DNA of 64,000 bases from Kineococcus rhizosphaerae. Lineage in GTDB: Bacteria; Actinomycetota; Actinomycetes; Actinomycetales; Kineococcaceae. The notes under the pieces were generated by a model. That model did not search any database. It was not told where the DNA came from and saw only the letters and a program-made list of their open reading frames with translations. Made by a program: the position numbers and the translations under genes. The stretch covers positions 248,001 through 312,000 of the forward strand of contig NZ_PVZF01000002.1 in the NCBI RefSeq assembly GCF_003002055.1, given 5' to 3'. Below are positions 24,611 to 33,650 of the stretch, piece after piece (position 1 is the first letter of the stretch; every line of letters begins with the position of its first letter).

Positions 24611-25671
24611 GCCCACGGGCCGCGCGCGGAGGTGACCGGCCCGCCGCTCGTCAGCGACTCCTCGATCGCCAGGCCCAGCGCGTGGTCCTGCGCCGCCTCG
24701 GCCAGCGGGTACGGCGCCGGTCCCTCGCCGCGGGCGTGGGCGGCGCAGGCGTCGAACAGCGTCGCCAGCGCGATCTCCTCGTCGGACAGCCGGGCCCCGG
24801 GGAAGGGGTTGCGGAACAGCACCGCGCCGTCGAGGGAGAGGTGGTCGAGGTCGTAGCCCTGGACGTCCTGGTGGTGGCCCGTCCAGCGGCGCTCGATCGT
24901 CGAGGTCAGCACCGTCGTGGCGTCGGCCAGGCGCACGAGCCGGTCGTCGACGAGCTCGCCGGTGCTGCCGCGCACCACCAGCCGCCGGGCGCGCAGCGGG
25001 TTGCGCGTCTGGGTCTGGGTGAAGTCGTACAGCGCGCTGCGGCCGTCGCCGAAGTCGAACGTCGCGATCGTGGTGGTCTGCGGGCGGGGTTCGGCGTCCC
25101 CCGTCCAGCCCGCGCGGGTGATCGGGTCGGCCAGGGGCGACGTCGTCCGCGAGGCCACGACCCGGGCGGCGGTGGAGCCCGTGCCGAGCAGACCCCGCAC
25201 CAGCGAGGTCGCGTGGTAGGTCTGCGTCGAGGAGACCTGCACCGACGTGGGGGTCCCCACCGCGCCGCGGCGCACCAGCTCGGCGCGCGCCGCGTTGTGC
25301 GGGAACAGCAGGTACTGCTCGGCCACCTGCACGCGGCCACCGCTCCCGACGGCCTCCCACAGGTCCACGAGACCGGCCAGGTCGGCCGCGGGCGGGGTCT
25401 CGGTGACGACGTGCGCGCCGCGCCCGTCCAGCTCGCGGACCAGGCCCGGGGCGTCCCGGGCCGGGACCGAGACGACCACGACGTCCGGGCGGGTGCGCAG
25501 CAGGCCGTCGAGGTCGCGGTGCACGGGCAGGCCCCGGTCCGCGAGCGACGCGGCCGTCGCGGCGCTGCGCGCGAGGACCCCGGTGACCTCGAAGCGCTCG
25601 GGCAGGCGGCGCAGCAGGTCCAGGTGCAGGCCCGCGCGGTAGCCCCCGCCGGTGAGGGCGATCCGGTTCAC
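24607..25671 (-). CDS. Gfo/Idh/MocA family oxidoreductase
   Basis: 354 residues with an N-terminal Rossmann fold (RIALTGGGYRAGLHLDLLRRL, then VVVVSVPARDAPGL and VVTETPPAADL, where EKPxx is more usual) and a C-terminal beta-sheet domain (VQVAEQYLLFPHNAARAEL). These enzymes oxidise or reduce sugars and inositols with NAD(P). The first gene of a three-gene operon coupled by GTGA overlaps. A GTG at 25671 is the start; an inverted repeat 18 bp upstream is a possible operator. Confidence 0.87.
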   Translation of the reverse strand: MNRIALTGGGYRAGLHLDLLRRLPERFEVTGVLARSAATAASLADRGLPVHRDLDGLLRTRPDVVVVSVPARDAPGLVRELDGRGAHVVTETPPAADLAGLVDLWEAVGSGGRVQVAEQYLLFPHNAARAELVRRGAVGTPTSVQVSSTQTYHATSLVRGLLGTGSTAARVVASRTTSPLADPITRAGWTGDAEPRPQTTTIATFDFGDGRSALYDFTQTQTRNPLRARRLVVRGSTGELVDDRLVRLADATTVLTSTIERRWTGHHQDVQGYDLDHLSLDGAVLFRNPFPGARLSDEEIALATLFDACAAHARGEGPAPYPLAEAAQDHALGLAIEESLTSGGPVTSARGPWA

Positions 25672-25924
25672 GGCGCCGACGCTAGTGCGTGCACGATCGA
25701 TGCACCCCCCGCGCGACACGCCGGGCGGGAGCGCCCGAGGACGGGCTCTCCCGGGGACGGGCGCATCGATCCTGCCCGTGCCCGGCCGGACGGCGGTGCG
25801 GGCGGGGTGAGCCGGGGGAGAACACGAGCGGCCCCCGCGCGCCCGGCTCGTTAGGATCGGGGCACGGCGCGCACCCCCTGCGCGCACCTTTCGACACGGA
25901 GGCGAACGGCCCCTCGGGGCGATC
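25672..25924. promoter_or_regulatory. Divergent control region of the Gfo/Idh operon and phoH
   Basis: No gene seen. GTGCA-7 nt-TGCAC at 25689-25705, and the 9-nt inverted pair GATCGATGC (25695-25703) and GCATCGATC (25763-25771) 59 bp apart, are operator candidates for the leftward operon. TAGGAT at 25852-25857 is a -10-like box for phoH. Confidence 0.4.
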
Positions 25925-26986
25925 ATGGCCAGCACCGACCCCACCCCCGAACCCACGGCCCAGCCGACCGGCCAGGCCCCCGCACCGGTGCGGCACGTCG
26001 TCGTCGTGCCGCCCGAGGTCCCGATGGTGGGCCTGCTCGGCGCCCGCGACGAGCTGCTGCGCGTCCTCGAGCGCGCCTTCGCCAAGGCCGACGTCCTGGT
26101 GCGCGGCAACGAGATCACCGTCACCGGAGCGGCCGCCGAGGTCGCCCTGCTGGAGCGTCTGGTCGAGCAGATGACGGCGGTCCTGCGCAGCGGGCAGGCG
26201 CTCTCGCCCGACGCCGTCGAGCGGTCCGTGGCGATGCTGCGCGCCCAGGTCAACGGCACCGGCGACGACCGGCCCGCCGACGTCCTGACCATGAACATCC
26301 TGTCCAGCCGCGGGCGCACGATCCGGCCCAAGACGGTGAACCAGAAGCACTACGTCGAGGCCATCGACGAGCACACGGTCGTCTTCGGCATCGGCCCCGC
26401 CGGCACGGGCAAGACCTACCTGGCGATGGCCAAGGCCGTGCAGGCGCTGCAGGCCAAGCAGGTCAACCGCATCGTCCTGACCCGCCCGGCCGTCGAGGCC
26501 GGCGAGCGCCTCGGGTTCCTGCCGGGCACGCTGACCGACAAGATCGACCCGTACCTGCGCCCGCTGTACGACGCGCTGCACGACATGCTGGACCCGGACT
26601 CGATCCCGCGGCTCATGGCGGCCGGCACGATCGAGGTCGCGCCCCTGGCGTACATGCGCGGGCGCACCCTCAACGACGCGTTCATCATCCTCGACGAGGC
26701 GCAGAACACCTCACCCGAGCAGATGAAGATGTTCCTGACGCGCCTGGGGTTCGGCTCGAAGATCGTCGTGACGGGTGACGTGACGCAGGTCGACCTGCCG
26801 AGCGGGACGGAGTCGGGGCTGCGGGTCGTGCAGGACATCCTCGAGGGCATCGAGGACGTCCACTTCTCGCGGCTGACGTCCAGCGACGTCGTCCGGCACC
26901 GCCTCGTCGGCGACATCGTCGACGCCTACGGCCGCTGGGAGGAGGCGCGTCCGCGCGTCTCGGCGGCGCACGGGCGGAAGCGGTGA
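25925..26986 (+). CDS. PhoH family ATPase
   Basis: 353 residues. A KH-like N-terminal part (about 20-100) precedes the PhoH ATPase domain with Walker [12 protein letters not shown] near residue 158 and Walker [11 protein letters not shown], then [10 protein letters not shown]. PhoH proteins are predicted RNA helicase/ATPase partners of YbeY; the adjacency with ybeY (4-nt gap) is widespread. ATG 25925 gives the usual length. Confidence 0.93.
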   Translation: MASTDPTPEPTAQPTGQAPAPVRHVVVVPPEVPMVGLLGARDELLRVLERAFAKADVLVRGNEITVTGAAAEVALLERLVEQMTAVLRSGQALSPDAVERSVAMLRAQVNGTGDDRPADVLTMNILSSRGRTIRPKTVNQKHYVEAIDEHTVVFGIGPAGTGKTYLAMAKAVQALQAKQVNRIVLTRPAVEAGERLGFLPGTLTDKIDPYLRPLYDALHDMLDPDSIPRLMAAGTIEVAPLAYMRGRTLNDAFIILDEAQNTSPEQMKMFLTRLGFGSKIVVTGDVTQVDLPSGTESGLRVVQDILEGIEDVHFSRLTSSDVVRHRLVGDIVDAYGRWEEARPRVSAAHGRKR

Positions 26987-26990
26987 GCGC

Positions 26991-27512
26991 GTGAGCATCG
27001 ACGTCGTCGACGAGAGCTCCTTCGCACAGGGCCGCGGGGTGGACACCGTCGAGGTCTCGCACCTGGCCCGCTACGTCCTGGACGAGATGCGCGTGCACCC
27101 GCTGGCCGACCTGTCGGTCCTCATGGTGGACGCCGAGGCCATGTCCCGGCTGCACGTGCAGTGGATGGACGAGGAGGGCCCCACCGACGTCATGTCCTTC
27201 CCGATGGACCAGCTCCGGCCCGGCCGCGAGGGCCGCACGTCGGAGCCGGGGCTGCTGGGGGACGTCGTGGTGTGCCCGGAGGTGGCCGCGGCGCAGGCCA
27301 AGGCGTCCGGACACGCGACGGCCGACGAGGTGCTGCTGCTCGTGACGCACGGCATCCTGCACCTGCTGGGCTACGACCACGCCGAACCGGACGAGGAACG
27401 CGAGATGTTCACCCTGCAGCGCCGGCTGGTGCTGGGCTTCCTGGCCCGCATCGGCCGTCCCGGCGACCCGACCCCCACGGTCGGGCACCGGTCGCTGCCC
27501 TCGGGGGACTGA
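26991..27512 (+). CDS. ybeY: Endoribonuclease YbeY (rRNA maturation)
   Basis: 173 residues. The zinc motif HGILHLLGYDH (H-x3-H-x5-H) lies near residue 120, with TDVMSFPMD upstream as in all YbeY proteins. It acts in 16S rRNA 3' processing and ribosome quality control. GTG 26991 follows the phoH stop by 4 nt. The C-terminal 25 residues (FLARIGRPGDPTP...) are a short actinobacterial tail. Confidence 0.95.
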   Translation: MSIDVVDESSFAQGRGVDTVEVSHLARYVLDEMRVHPLADLSVLMVDAEAMSRLHVQWMDEEGPTDVMSFPMDQLRPGREGRTSEPGLLGDVVVCPEVAAAQAKASGHATADEVLLLVTHGILHLLGYDHAEPDEEREMFTLQRRLVLGFLARIGRPGDPTPTVGHRSLPSGD

Positions 27513-27515
27513 GGC

Positions 27516-28826
27516 GTGGGCGCACCCGCCGGCCCGCTGCTGGTGCTGGCCCTGCTGCTGGTCGTGGCGGCCGGGCTGATCGCGGCGGCGGAGTCGGCCA
27601 TCGCGGTGACCTCCAGGCGCCGCGCGCGCGACCTGGTGGACGACGGCCGCCGGGGTGCCCCGGCGCTGGCCCGCGTCCTGGAGTCGGCCGCCCCGGTCAT
27701 CGCGGTCTGCACGCTGCTGCGGGTCGTGTTCGAGACCCTCGCGGCGGTGTGCGCGACGGTCGTCGTGGCGAGCTGGGTCGACTCGTGGTTCCTCGTCCTG
27801 GTCCTGGCGGGCCTGGGGATGTCCGCGCTGGACTTCGTGCTGGTCGGGGTCGGCCCGCGCACGCTGGGCCGGTTGCACGCCGAGACGGTGGGGCTGCTGG
27901 CCGCCCCGGTGCTCGCGCCGCTGACGACGGTGCTGGGCCCGGTGGCCCGGGCGCTGGTGGCCGTCGGCAACGCCGTCACCCCGGGCCGGGGCCTGCGCCA
28001 CGGGCCGTTCGCCTCGGAGGCCGAGCTGCGCGAGATCGTGGAGCTGGCGGGGGAGACGTCGGTCATCGAGGCCGGTGAGCACCGGATGATCCACTCGGTC
28101 TTCGAGCTCGGCGACACCCTGGCCCGCGAGGTCATGGTGCCGCGCACCGACCTCGTGACGGCCCGCCGCGGCGCCGGGCTGCACGACGTCGAGGCGCTGT
28201 TCCTGCGCTCGGGGTTCTCGCGGATGCCCGTCATCGGCGAGGACGCCGACGAGGTCCTCGGCGTCGTCTACCTCAAGGACGTCGCCCGCCGCTTCCACGC
28301 CCACCCCGAGCAGGCCCGCACCGAACGCGTCGAGGACGTCGCCCGCCCCGCTGTCTTCGTCCCCGACAGCCTGCCCGTCGACGACCTCATGCGGCAGATG
28401 CAGCGCGACAACGTGCACGTGGCGATCGTCGTCGACGAGTACGGCGGCACCGCGGGCCTGGTGACGATCGAGGACATCCTCGAGGAGATCGTCGGGGACA
28501 TCTCCGACGAGTACGACCGCGCCGGCCCCGAGGTCGAGCCCCTCGACGACGGCGGTTTCCGCGTCTCCTCCCGCCTGCACGTCGAGGACCTCGGGGAGCT
28601 GTTCGACCGCGAGATCGACGACGAGGACGTCGACACCGTCGGCGGCCTGCTCGCCAAGACCCTCGGCGAGGTCCTCGTCCCCGGCGCCGTCGCGCAGGTT
28701 CACGGCCTGCGCCTGGAGGCCGACGCGCGCGAGGGCCGCCGCAACCAGGTCCGCACCGTCCTGGTGCACCGCCTGCCCGACCCCGAACCCGAACTCGTCG
28801 ACGCCGGAGGCCGAGACCATGACTGA
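27516..28826 (+). CDS. CNNM/CorC-type hemolysin family membrane protein
   Basis: 436 residues: an N-terminal DUF21 (CNNM) membrane domain with four helices (to about 165), a CBS pair (REVMVPRTDLVTAR to about 320, with YGGTAGLVTIEDILEEIVGDI in the second), and a CorC/HlyC C-terminal domain. Such proteins move or sense Mg2+ or Co2+. It is the third gene of the phoH-ybeY-CNNM-era operon, 3 nt after ybeY, and its end overlaps the era start by 8 nt. Confidence 0.92.
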   Translation: MGAPAGPLLVLALLLVVAAGLIAAAESAIAVTSRRRARDLVDDGRRGAPALARVLESAAPVIAVCTLLRVVFETLAAVCATVVVASWVDSWFLVLVLAGLGMSALDFVLVGVGPRTLGRLHAETVGLLAAPVLAPLTTVLGPVARALVAVGNAVTPGRGLRHGPFASEAELREIVELAGETSVIEAGEHRMIHSVFELGDTLAREVMVPRTDLVTARRGAGLHDVEALFLRSGFSRMPVIGEDADEVLGVVYLKDVARRFHAHPEQARTERVEDVARPAVFVPDSLPVDDLMRQMQRDNVHVAIVVDEYGGTAGLVTIEDILEEIVGDISDEYDRAGPEVEPLDDGGFRVSSRLHVEDLGELFDREIDDEDVDTVGGLLAKTLGEVLVPGAVAQVHGLRLEADAREGRRNQVRTVLVHRLPDPEPELVDAGGRDHD

Positions 28827-29751
28827 CACCACGACTTCGACGACTCCCACGCCCCCCCACCGTTCCGGGTTCGCCTGCCTGGTGGGCCGGCCCAACGCCG
28901 GCAAGTCCACGCTCACGAACGCGCTGGTCGGCCAGAAGGTCGCGATCACCAGCTCGCGGCCGCAGACGACCCGGCACACCGTGCGCGGCATCGTGCACCG
29001 CCCCGACGCCCAGCTCGTCCTCGTCGACACCCCCGGGCTGCACCGGCCGCGGACCCTGCTGGGGCAGCGGCTGAACGACCTGGTCCACGAGACGCTCGCC
29101 GAGGTCGACGTCGTGGCGCTGTGCATCCCGGCCGACGAGAAGATCGGCCCCGGGGACCGGTTCATCGCCGAGGCGCTGGCCGCGGTCCCGCGCTCGACGA
29201 AGGTGGCGCTGGTCACCAAGACCGACAAGGCGAGCCGGCAGCAGGTCGCCGAGCAGCTCCTGGCGGTCTCGGCCCTCGGCGAGGAGCTGCTCGGGGGGTT
29301 CAGCGACGTCGTCCCGGCCTCGGCGCTGACGGGCGAGCAGGTCGACACCGTCGCCGACGTCCTCCTGCAGCACCTGCCGGAGGGGCCGCGGCTGTACCCC
29401 GACGGGGAGCTGACCGACGAACCCGAGCAGGTCATGGTCGCCGAGCTCGTGCGCGAGGCCGCCCTGGAGGGGGTCCGCGACGAGCTCCCGCACTCCCTGG
29501 CGGTGGTGGTCGAGGAGACGCAGGAGCAGGAGAACGGCGTCCTGAAGGTCTTCGTGTGGCTCTACGTGGAGCGCGAGTCCCAGAAGGGCATCGTCATCGG
29601 CAAGGGCGGGGCGCGCCTGAAGGACGTCGGGACCCGCGCCCGCCACCAGATCGAGGCGCTGCTGGGCACGAAGGTCCACCTCGACCTGCGGGTCAAGGTG
29701 GCCAAGGACTGGCAGCGCGACCCGAAGCAGTTGCAGCGCCTCGGCTTCTGA
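28819..29751 (+). CDS. era: GTPase Era
   Basis: 310 residues. G1 GRPNAGKST, G2 TTRHT, G3 DTPG, G4 TKTD (as in other Actinobacteria instead of NKxD), then the C-terminal KH domain with VIGKGGARLKDVGTRAR. Era binds 16S rRNA near its 3' end in 30S assembly. ATG 28819 lies inside the end of the CNNM gene, so translation is coupled. recO, usually next, is 15.7 kb downstream here. Confidence 0.96.
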   Translation: MTDTTTSTTPTPPHRSGFACLVGRPNAGKSTLTNALVGQKVAITSSRPQTTRHTVRGIVHRPDAQLVLVDTPGLHRPRTLLGQRLNDLVHETLAEVDVVALCIPADEKIGPGDRFIAEALAAVPRSTKVALVTKTDKASRQQVAEQLLAVSALGEELLGGFSDVVPASALTGEQVDTVADVLLQHLPEGPRLYPDGELTDEPEQVMVAELVREAALEGVRDELPHSLAVVVEETQEQENGVLKVFVWLYVERESQKGIVIGKGGARLKDVGTRARHQIEALLGTKVHLDLRVKVAKDWQRDPKQLQRLGF

Positions 29752-29771
29752 TCGCAGCCCGTACCCGACCT

Positions 29772-31802
29772 GTGCGCACCTGGTTCGCCCTCACCGCCCG
29801 CGACACGCGCGACCTGCTGCTGTCGCTGCTGCCGACGGCGTTCGCGCTGTGGATCAGCGCCCACCTGGTCACGGGGGTCCGCTACGAGTCGCCGTTCTGG
29901 TTGCTGGCCTCGGCGGCCGTGCTGGCGGTGGGCGACCTCCTCGTGCGGCCCCTGCTGGGGCCGCTGAGCGCCCTCATCGGCCCCGGCCCGACGGTCGTGG
30001 TCGGGGTGGTGGTGCAGCTCGGGCTGCTGCACACGGCGCTGACGGCCGTCCCGGGGCTGGACCTCAGTTCCCTCAACGCGCTGTGGCAGGTCTACTTCTG
30101 GACCGGCCTCGTCGGCGTCGTCGTCCGCTGGGTCGTGGGCTCCAACGACAGCCGGTGGGTGGTGCGCGGGCTGCTGCGCCGGCGCCCGCGCAGGCCCGGC
30201 GACGTCCGGCCGCCGGGGTTGCTCGTCGTCCAGGTCGACGGGTTGTCGATGCCGTTGCTGCAGTTCGGGCTGCACTCCGGGACGCTGACGACGATCGCGC
30301 GCTGGCTGCGCGAGGGCACGCACCTGGCCGAGGGCTGGCACGCGCAGCTGCCCTCGACGACCCCGGCGAGCCAGGCCGGTTTCCTGCACGGGTCCACCGA
30401 CGAGATCCCCGCGTTCCGCTGGTGGGACCCCGAGCTGGGCCGGGTGCTGGTGGCGAACCGGCCCGCCGACGCGGCCGTCATCGAACGCCGGGTCCGCGAG
30501 GCCGCGCACGCCGCCGGCCGCACCGGGCTCCTGGCGGGCGACGGGGCGAGCATCGGCAACCTGTTCTCCGGGGAGGCCTCGCACGCCCACCTGGTGGTGT
30601 CCACGTCACGGGCCGGGGGGTCGGGCCGGCCCTACCTGCGCTACGTCGCGCGGCCGTTCGTGCTGCTGCGCAGCCTCATCCTGACGATCGGGGAGATCGT
30701 CAAGGAGCTGTACCAGGGGTGGCAGCAGCGGGTGCGGCGCATCGAGCCCCGGATCCCGCGCCGCGGCTGGTACGTCCTGCTGCGGGCCCTGACGAACGCC
30801 CTGCTGCGCGACCTCAACGTGTCGCTGGTGGCCCAGGAGCTGTCCGAGGGACGGCCCGTGGTCTTCGTCGACTTCCTCGACTACGACGAGGTCGCCCACC
30901 ACGCGGGGGTCGCGCGGGCCGAGTCCCTCGACGCGCTCGCGGGCATCGACCGGGTGCTGCAGACCCTCGCCGACGTCGCCGACGTCGCCCCGCGCGAGTA
31001 CCGGGTCGTCGTGGTCTCCGACCACGGCCAGGCGCAGGGGGCGACGTTCGAGCAGCTGGGCGGGCGCACCCTCAACGAGGTCGTCGCCGAGCTGCTGGAG
31101 TCCGACGCGCAGGGCCGGCCGGGGTCGGACCACCCGACCGTCACGACGGCGGCGGGGGAGGAGATGCGCGGCCGGGTCGACGTCCTCGTCCGCGAGTTCG
31201 CCCCGCACGCCAAGGCGGAGCGCGTGAGCACCCGGCACGAGGACGAACCGGCGGCCGAGGAGGACGCCGTGGTGGTGGCGACGTCGGGGTGCACGGCGCT
31301 GCTGTCCGTCCCGGACGCCGCCGGCGGCCGCATCGACCTCGCCGAGTTCGACCGGCGCTGGCCGGCGCTCGTGCCGGGGCTGCTGCAGACGCGCGGCGTG
31401 GGGTTCGTCGCGGGTCACCGGGGCGGCGACGTCGTGGTCATCGGGACCGAGGGCGAGCACGACCTCGTCTCCGGCCGCGTCACCGGGTCCGACCCGCTGG
31501 CGGCCGTGGGACCGCGGGCGGCGGCGGACCTGCTGCGCGTCATGCGCTTCCGCACGGCCCCGGCGCTGTTCGTGCACTCCACGGTGGACCCGGTCACGGG
31601 GGAGGTGCACGCCTTCGAGGAGCAGGTGGGCTCGCACGGCGGTTTCGGCGGGTGGCAGACGCAGGCCGTCCTCGTGCACCCGGTGGAGTGGAAGGTCGAC
31701 GAGGACCTGCGGGACCGGTCGGTGCCGGGGGAGTCGCCCCTCGTGGGGGCGGCCACGGTCCACGACCAGCTGGTGCGCTGGATGCGGGAGGTGGGGTTGT
31801 GA
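29772..31802 (+). CDS. Phage-holin-like membrane domain fused to type I phosphodiesterase domain
   Basis: 676 residues. Residues 1-125 hold about four membrane helices resembling the phage_holin_4_2/Mycobacterium-type small membrane family (LLSLLPTAFALWISAHL...). From about 150 an alkaline-phosphatase-superfamily domain follows: LLVVQVDGLS (metal Asp), LPSTTPASQAG (candidate Thr nucleophile), VDFLDYDEVAHHAG and VVVSDHGQAQG (metal ligands). The catalytic part is probably cytoplasmic or peripheral. Substrate unknown, perhaps a phosphodiester or lipid head group. GTG 29772, 20 nt after era. Confidence 0.82.
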   Translation: MRTWFALTARDTRDLLLSLLPTAFALWISAHLVTGVRYESPFWLLASAAVLAVGDLLVRPLLGPLSALIGPGPTVVVGVVVQLGLLHTALTAVPGLDLSSLNALWQVYFWTGLVGVVVRWVVGSNDSRWVVRGLLRRRPRRPGDVRPPGLLVVQVDGLSMPLLQFGLHSGTLTTIARWLREGTHLAEGWHAQLPSTTPASQAGFLHGSTDEIPAFRWWDPELGRVLVANRPADAAVIERRVREAAHAAGRTGLLAGDGASIGNLFSGEASHAHLVVSTSRAGGSGRPYLRYVARPFVLLRSLILTIGEIVKELYQGWQQRVRRIEPRIPRRGWYVLLRALTNALLRDLNVSLVAQELSEGRPVVFVDFLDYDEVAHHAGVARAESLDALAGIDRVLQTLADVADVAPREYRVVVVSDHGQAQGATFEQLGGRTLNEVVAELLESDAQGRPGSDHPTVTTAAGEEMRGRVDVLVREFAPHAKAERVSTRHEDEPAAEEDAVVVATSGCTALLSVPDAAGGRIDLAEFDRRWPALVPGLLQTRGVGFVAGHRGGDVVVIGTEGEHDLVSGRVTGSDPLAAVGPRAAADLLRVMRFRTAPALFVHSTVDPVTGEVHAFEEQVGSHGGFGGWQTQAVLVHPVEWKVDEDLRDRSVPGESPLVGAATVHDQLVRWMREVGL

Positions 31803-31851
31803 GCCCTGCCGCGGCGAGGACGACGAGGACGGACGAGGACGGGGGACGACG

Positions 31852-32733
31852 GTGAGCGTCGACGTGACGTGGCTGGGGCACTCGACGGTGACGGTCGACG
31901 TGCGCGACACCACCGGGGACACCGGCGGGGACCCCGCCGGACGGCTGCGGATCGTCACCGACCCCGTCCTGCGCGCGGGGCTGGCCCACCTGCGCCGGCG
32001 CCCCCGCACCCCCGACCCGTCGGCGTCGGCGGGCTGCGACCTGGCCCTGGTCTCGCACCTGCACCACGACCACCTCGACCTGCCGTCGCTGCGGCGGCTG
32101 CGCCCGGCCGTCCTGGTGACCCCGCCGGGAGCCTCGGACTGGGTGCGGTGGCGGCTGCGGTTGCCGGCGACCCGGGTCCTGGAGGTCGCGGTGGGGGGCA
32201 CGGCCGAGCTGGAGCTCGCCGGCGGCGCGGTGCGGGTGAGCGCGCTGCCCGCCCACCACGCCGGGCACCGCACGGGCAGCGGCCTCAGCCGCGCGCCGCG
32301 GGACGCGCGGGCCGTCGAGCACCTCGTGCGGGTGCCCGGGGCGTTCCCCGCCCGCGCCGAGACCGACCTGCTGCTGTGGGCCGTCGGCGACACGGGCGAG
32401 TTCGAGGCCTCCGACGCCGTGCTCGACGCCGCCGGGCGCGCACCCGACGTCGCGCTCGTCCCCGTCGGCGGCTGGGGGCACACCCTGGGCCCGCACCACC
32501 TCGACCCGCGCCAGGCCGCCGAGCTCGTCGCCCGGGTGCGGCCGGTGCACTCGGTGCCCGTGCACTGGGGGACCCTGCACCCCGTCGCCCTGAGCCGGAC
32601 GATGGGCGACCGGTTCGTCGACCCCGGGCCCCGGTTCGTCGAGCACGCTCGACGACTCGGGGTTCCCGGGGCCGTGCACCTGCCGGTCGGCGGGAGGCTG
32701 ACCCTGGACGGGACGGGTCAGGGAACCCGGTAG
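31852..32733 (+). CDS. MBL-fold metallo-hydrolase (UlaG-like)
   Basis: 293 residues. VTWLGHSTVTV opens the metallo-beta-lactamase fold, and SHLHHDHLD is the zinc-binding HxHxDH motif; further ligands may be ALPAHHAGH and WAVGDTGEFEA, and VPVHWGTLHP near the C-terminus. UlaG/RomA-type enzymes hydrolyse lactones or phosphodiesters. GTG 31852. It converges on the aldo-keto reductase gene with a 16-nt overlap of coding ends. Confidence 0.88.
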   Translation: MSVDVTWLGHSTVTVDVRDTTGDTGGDPAGRLRIVTDPVLRAGLAHLRRRPRTPDPSASAGCDLALVSHLHHDHLDLPSLRRLRPAVLVTPPGASDWVRWRLRLPATRVLEVAVGGTAELELAGGAVRVSALPAHHAGHRTGSGLSRAPRDARAVEHLVRVPGAFPARAETDLLLWAVGDTGEFEASDAVLDAAGRAPDVALVPVGGWGHTLGPHHLDPRQAAELVARVRPVHSVPVHWGTLHPVALSRTMGDRFVDPGPRFVEHARRLGVPGAVHLPVGGRLTLDGTGQGTR

Positions 32734-33650
32734 CCCGCGGCGCGGAACAGCTCGTACCACTCCGCGCGGGTCAGCGGGATCTCCGACCCCTGCGCGGCGG
32801 CCCGCACGCGTTCGGGGTTCGTCGTGCCCAGCACGACCTGGATGTTCGCCGGGTGCCGGGTGATCCACGCCGTGGCGATGGCGAGCTTGGGGACCTCGTA
32901 CTGCGCCGCGAGGCGGTCCAGCACGACGTTCAGCTCCGGGTACCGGTCGTCGTCGAGGAACACCCCGTCGAAGAACCCGGCCTGGAACGGCGACCACGCC
33001 TGCACGGTGATGTCGTGCAGGCGGCAGTAGTCGAGCGTCCCGTAGTCCCGGGAGATCGACTGGTCGAGCCCCTGCATGTTCGCCGCGACGCCCTGGGCGA
33101 CGAGCGGGGCGTGGGTGATGGACAGCTGCAGCTGGTTCGCCACGAGCGGCTGGCGGACGTGCTTGCGCAGCAGGTCCAGCTGCCCCGGCGTCTGGTTGGA
33201 GACCCCGAAGTGCCGCACCTTGCCGGCGGCGTGCAGCTCGTCGAAGGCCTTGGCGACCTCCTCGGGTTCCACGAGCGCGTCGGGACGGTGCAGCAGGAGG
33301 ACGTCGAGGTAGTCGGTGCCCAGAGCCTGCAGCGAGCCCGCCACCGAGGCGACGATGTGCTCGTAGGAGAAGTCGAAGTACGGGCCGTCGGGGACGATCC
33401 CGGCCTTGGTCTGGATGACCGTCTGCTCGCGCTCGGAGGAGCTGAGCTGGACGGCCTGGGCGAACCGTTCCTCGCAGCGGTGCTTGGACCCGCCGTACAC
33501 GTCGGCGTGGTCGACCATCGTGATGCCGGCCTCGCGGCCGGTGGCGACGAGGGTGCGGATGTCCTCGTCGCTCATCTCCGCGATGCGCATGAGGCCGAGG
33601 ACGACGTTCGGGACCTGCAGGTCGCTGGTGCCCAGGGCGAAGGTCTTCAC
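32718..33650 (-). CDS. Aldo/keto reductase (YdhF-like)
   Basis: 310 residues, TIM barrel. The catalytic tetrad is visible: D and Y in VDHADVYGG, K in IQTKAGIVP and H in LLLHRPDAL. NADPH specificity is suggested by the C-terminal VVLGTTNPERVRAA. The GTG start at 33650 overlaps the stop of the second reductase by 4 nt. The pair is divergent from a LysR regulator that probably controls it. Confidence 0.92.
   Translation of the reverse strand: MKTFALGTSDLQVPNVVLGLMRIAEMSDEDIRTLVATGREAGITMVDHADVYGGSKHRCEERFAQAVQLSSSEREQTVIQTKAGIVPDGPYFDFSYEHIVASVAGSLQALGTDYLDVLLLHRPDALVEPEEVAKAFDELHAAGKVRHFGVSNQTPGQLDLLRKHVRQPLVANQLQLSITHAPLVAQGVAANMQGLDQSISRDYGTLDYCRLHDITVQAWSPFQAGFFDGVFLDDDRYPELNVVLDRLAAQYEVPKLAIATAWITRHPANIQVVLGTTNPERVRAAAQGSEIPLTRAEWYELFRAAGYRVP

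Noticed and set aside
31803-31851. Possible 18-codon peptide after the phosphodiesterase gene
   Set aside because: Short, compositionally simple (TRTDEDGGRR) and without start signals; probably spacer before the MBL gene.
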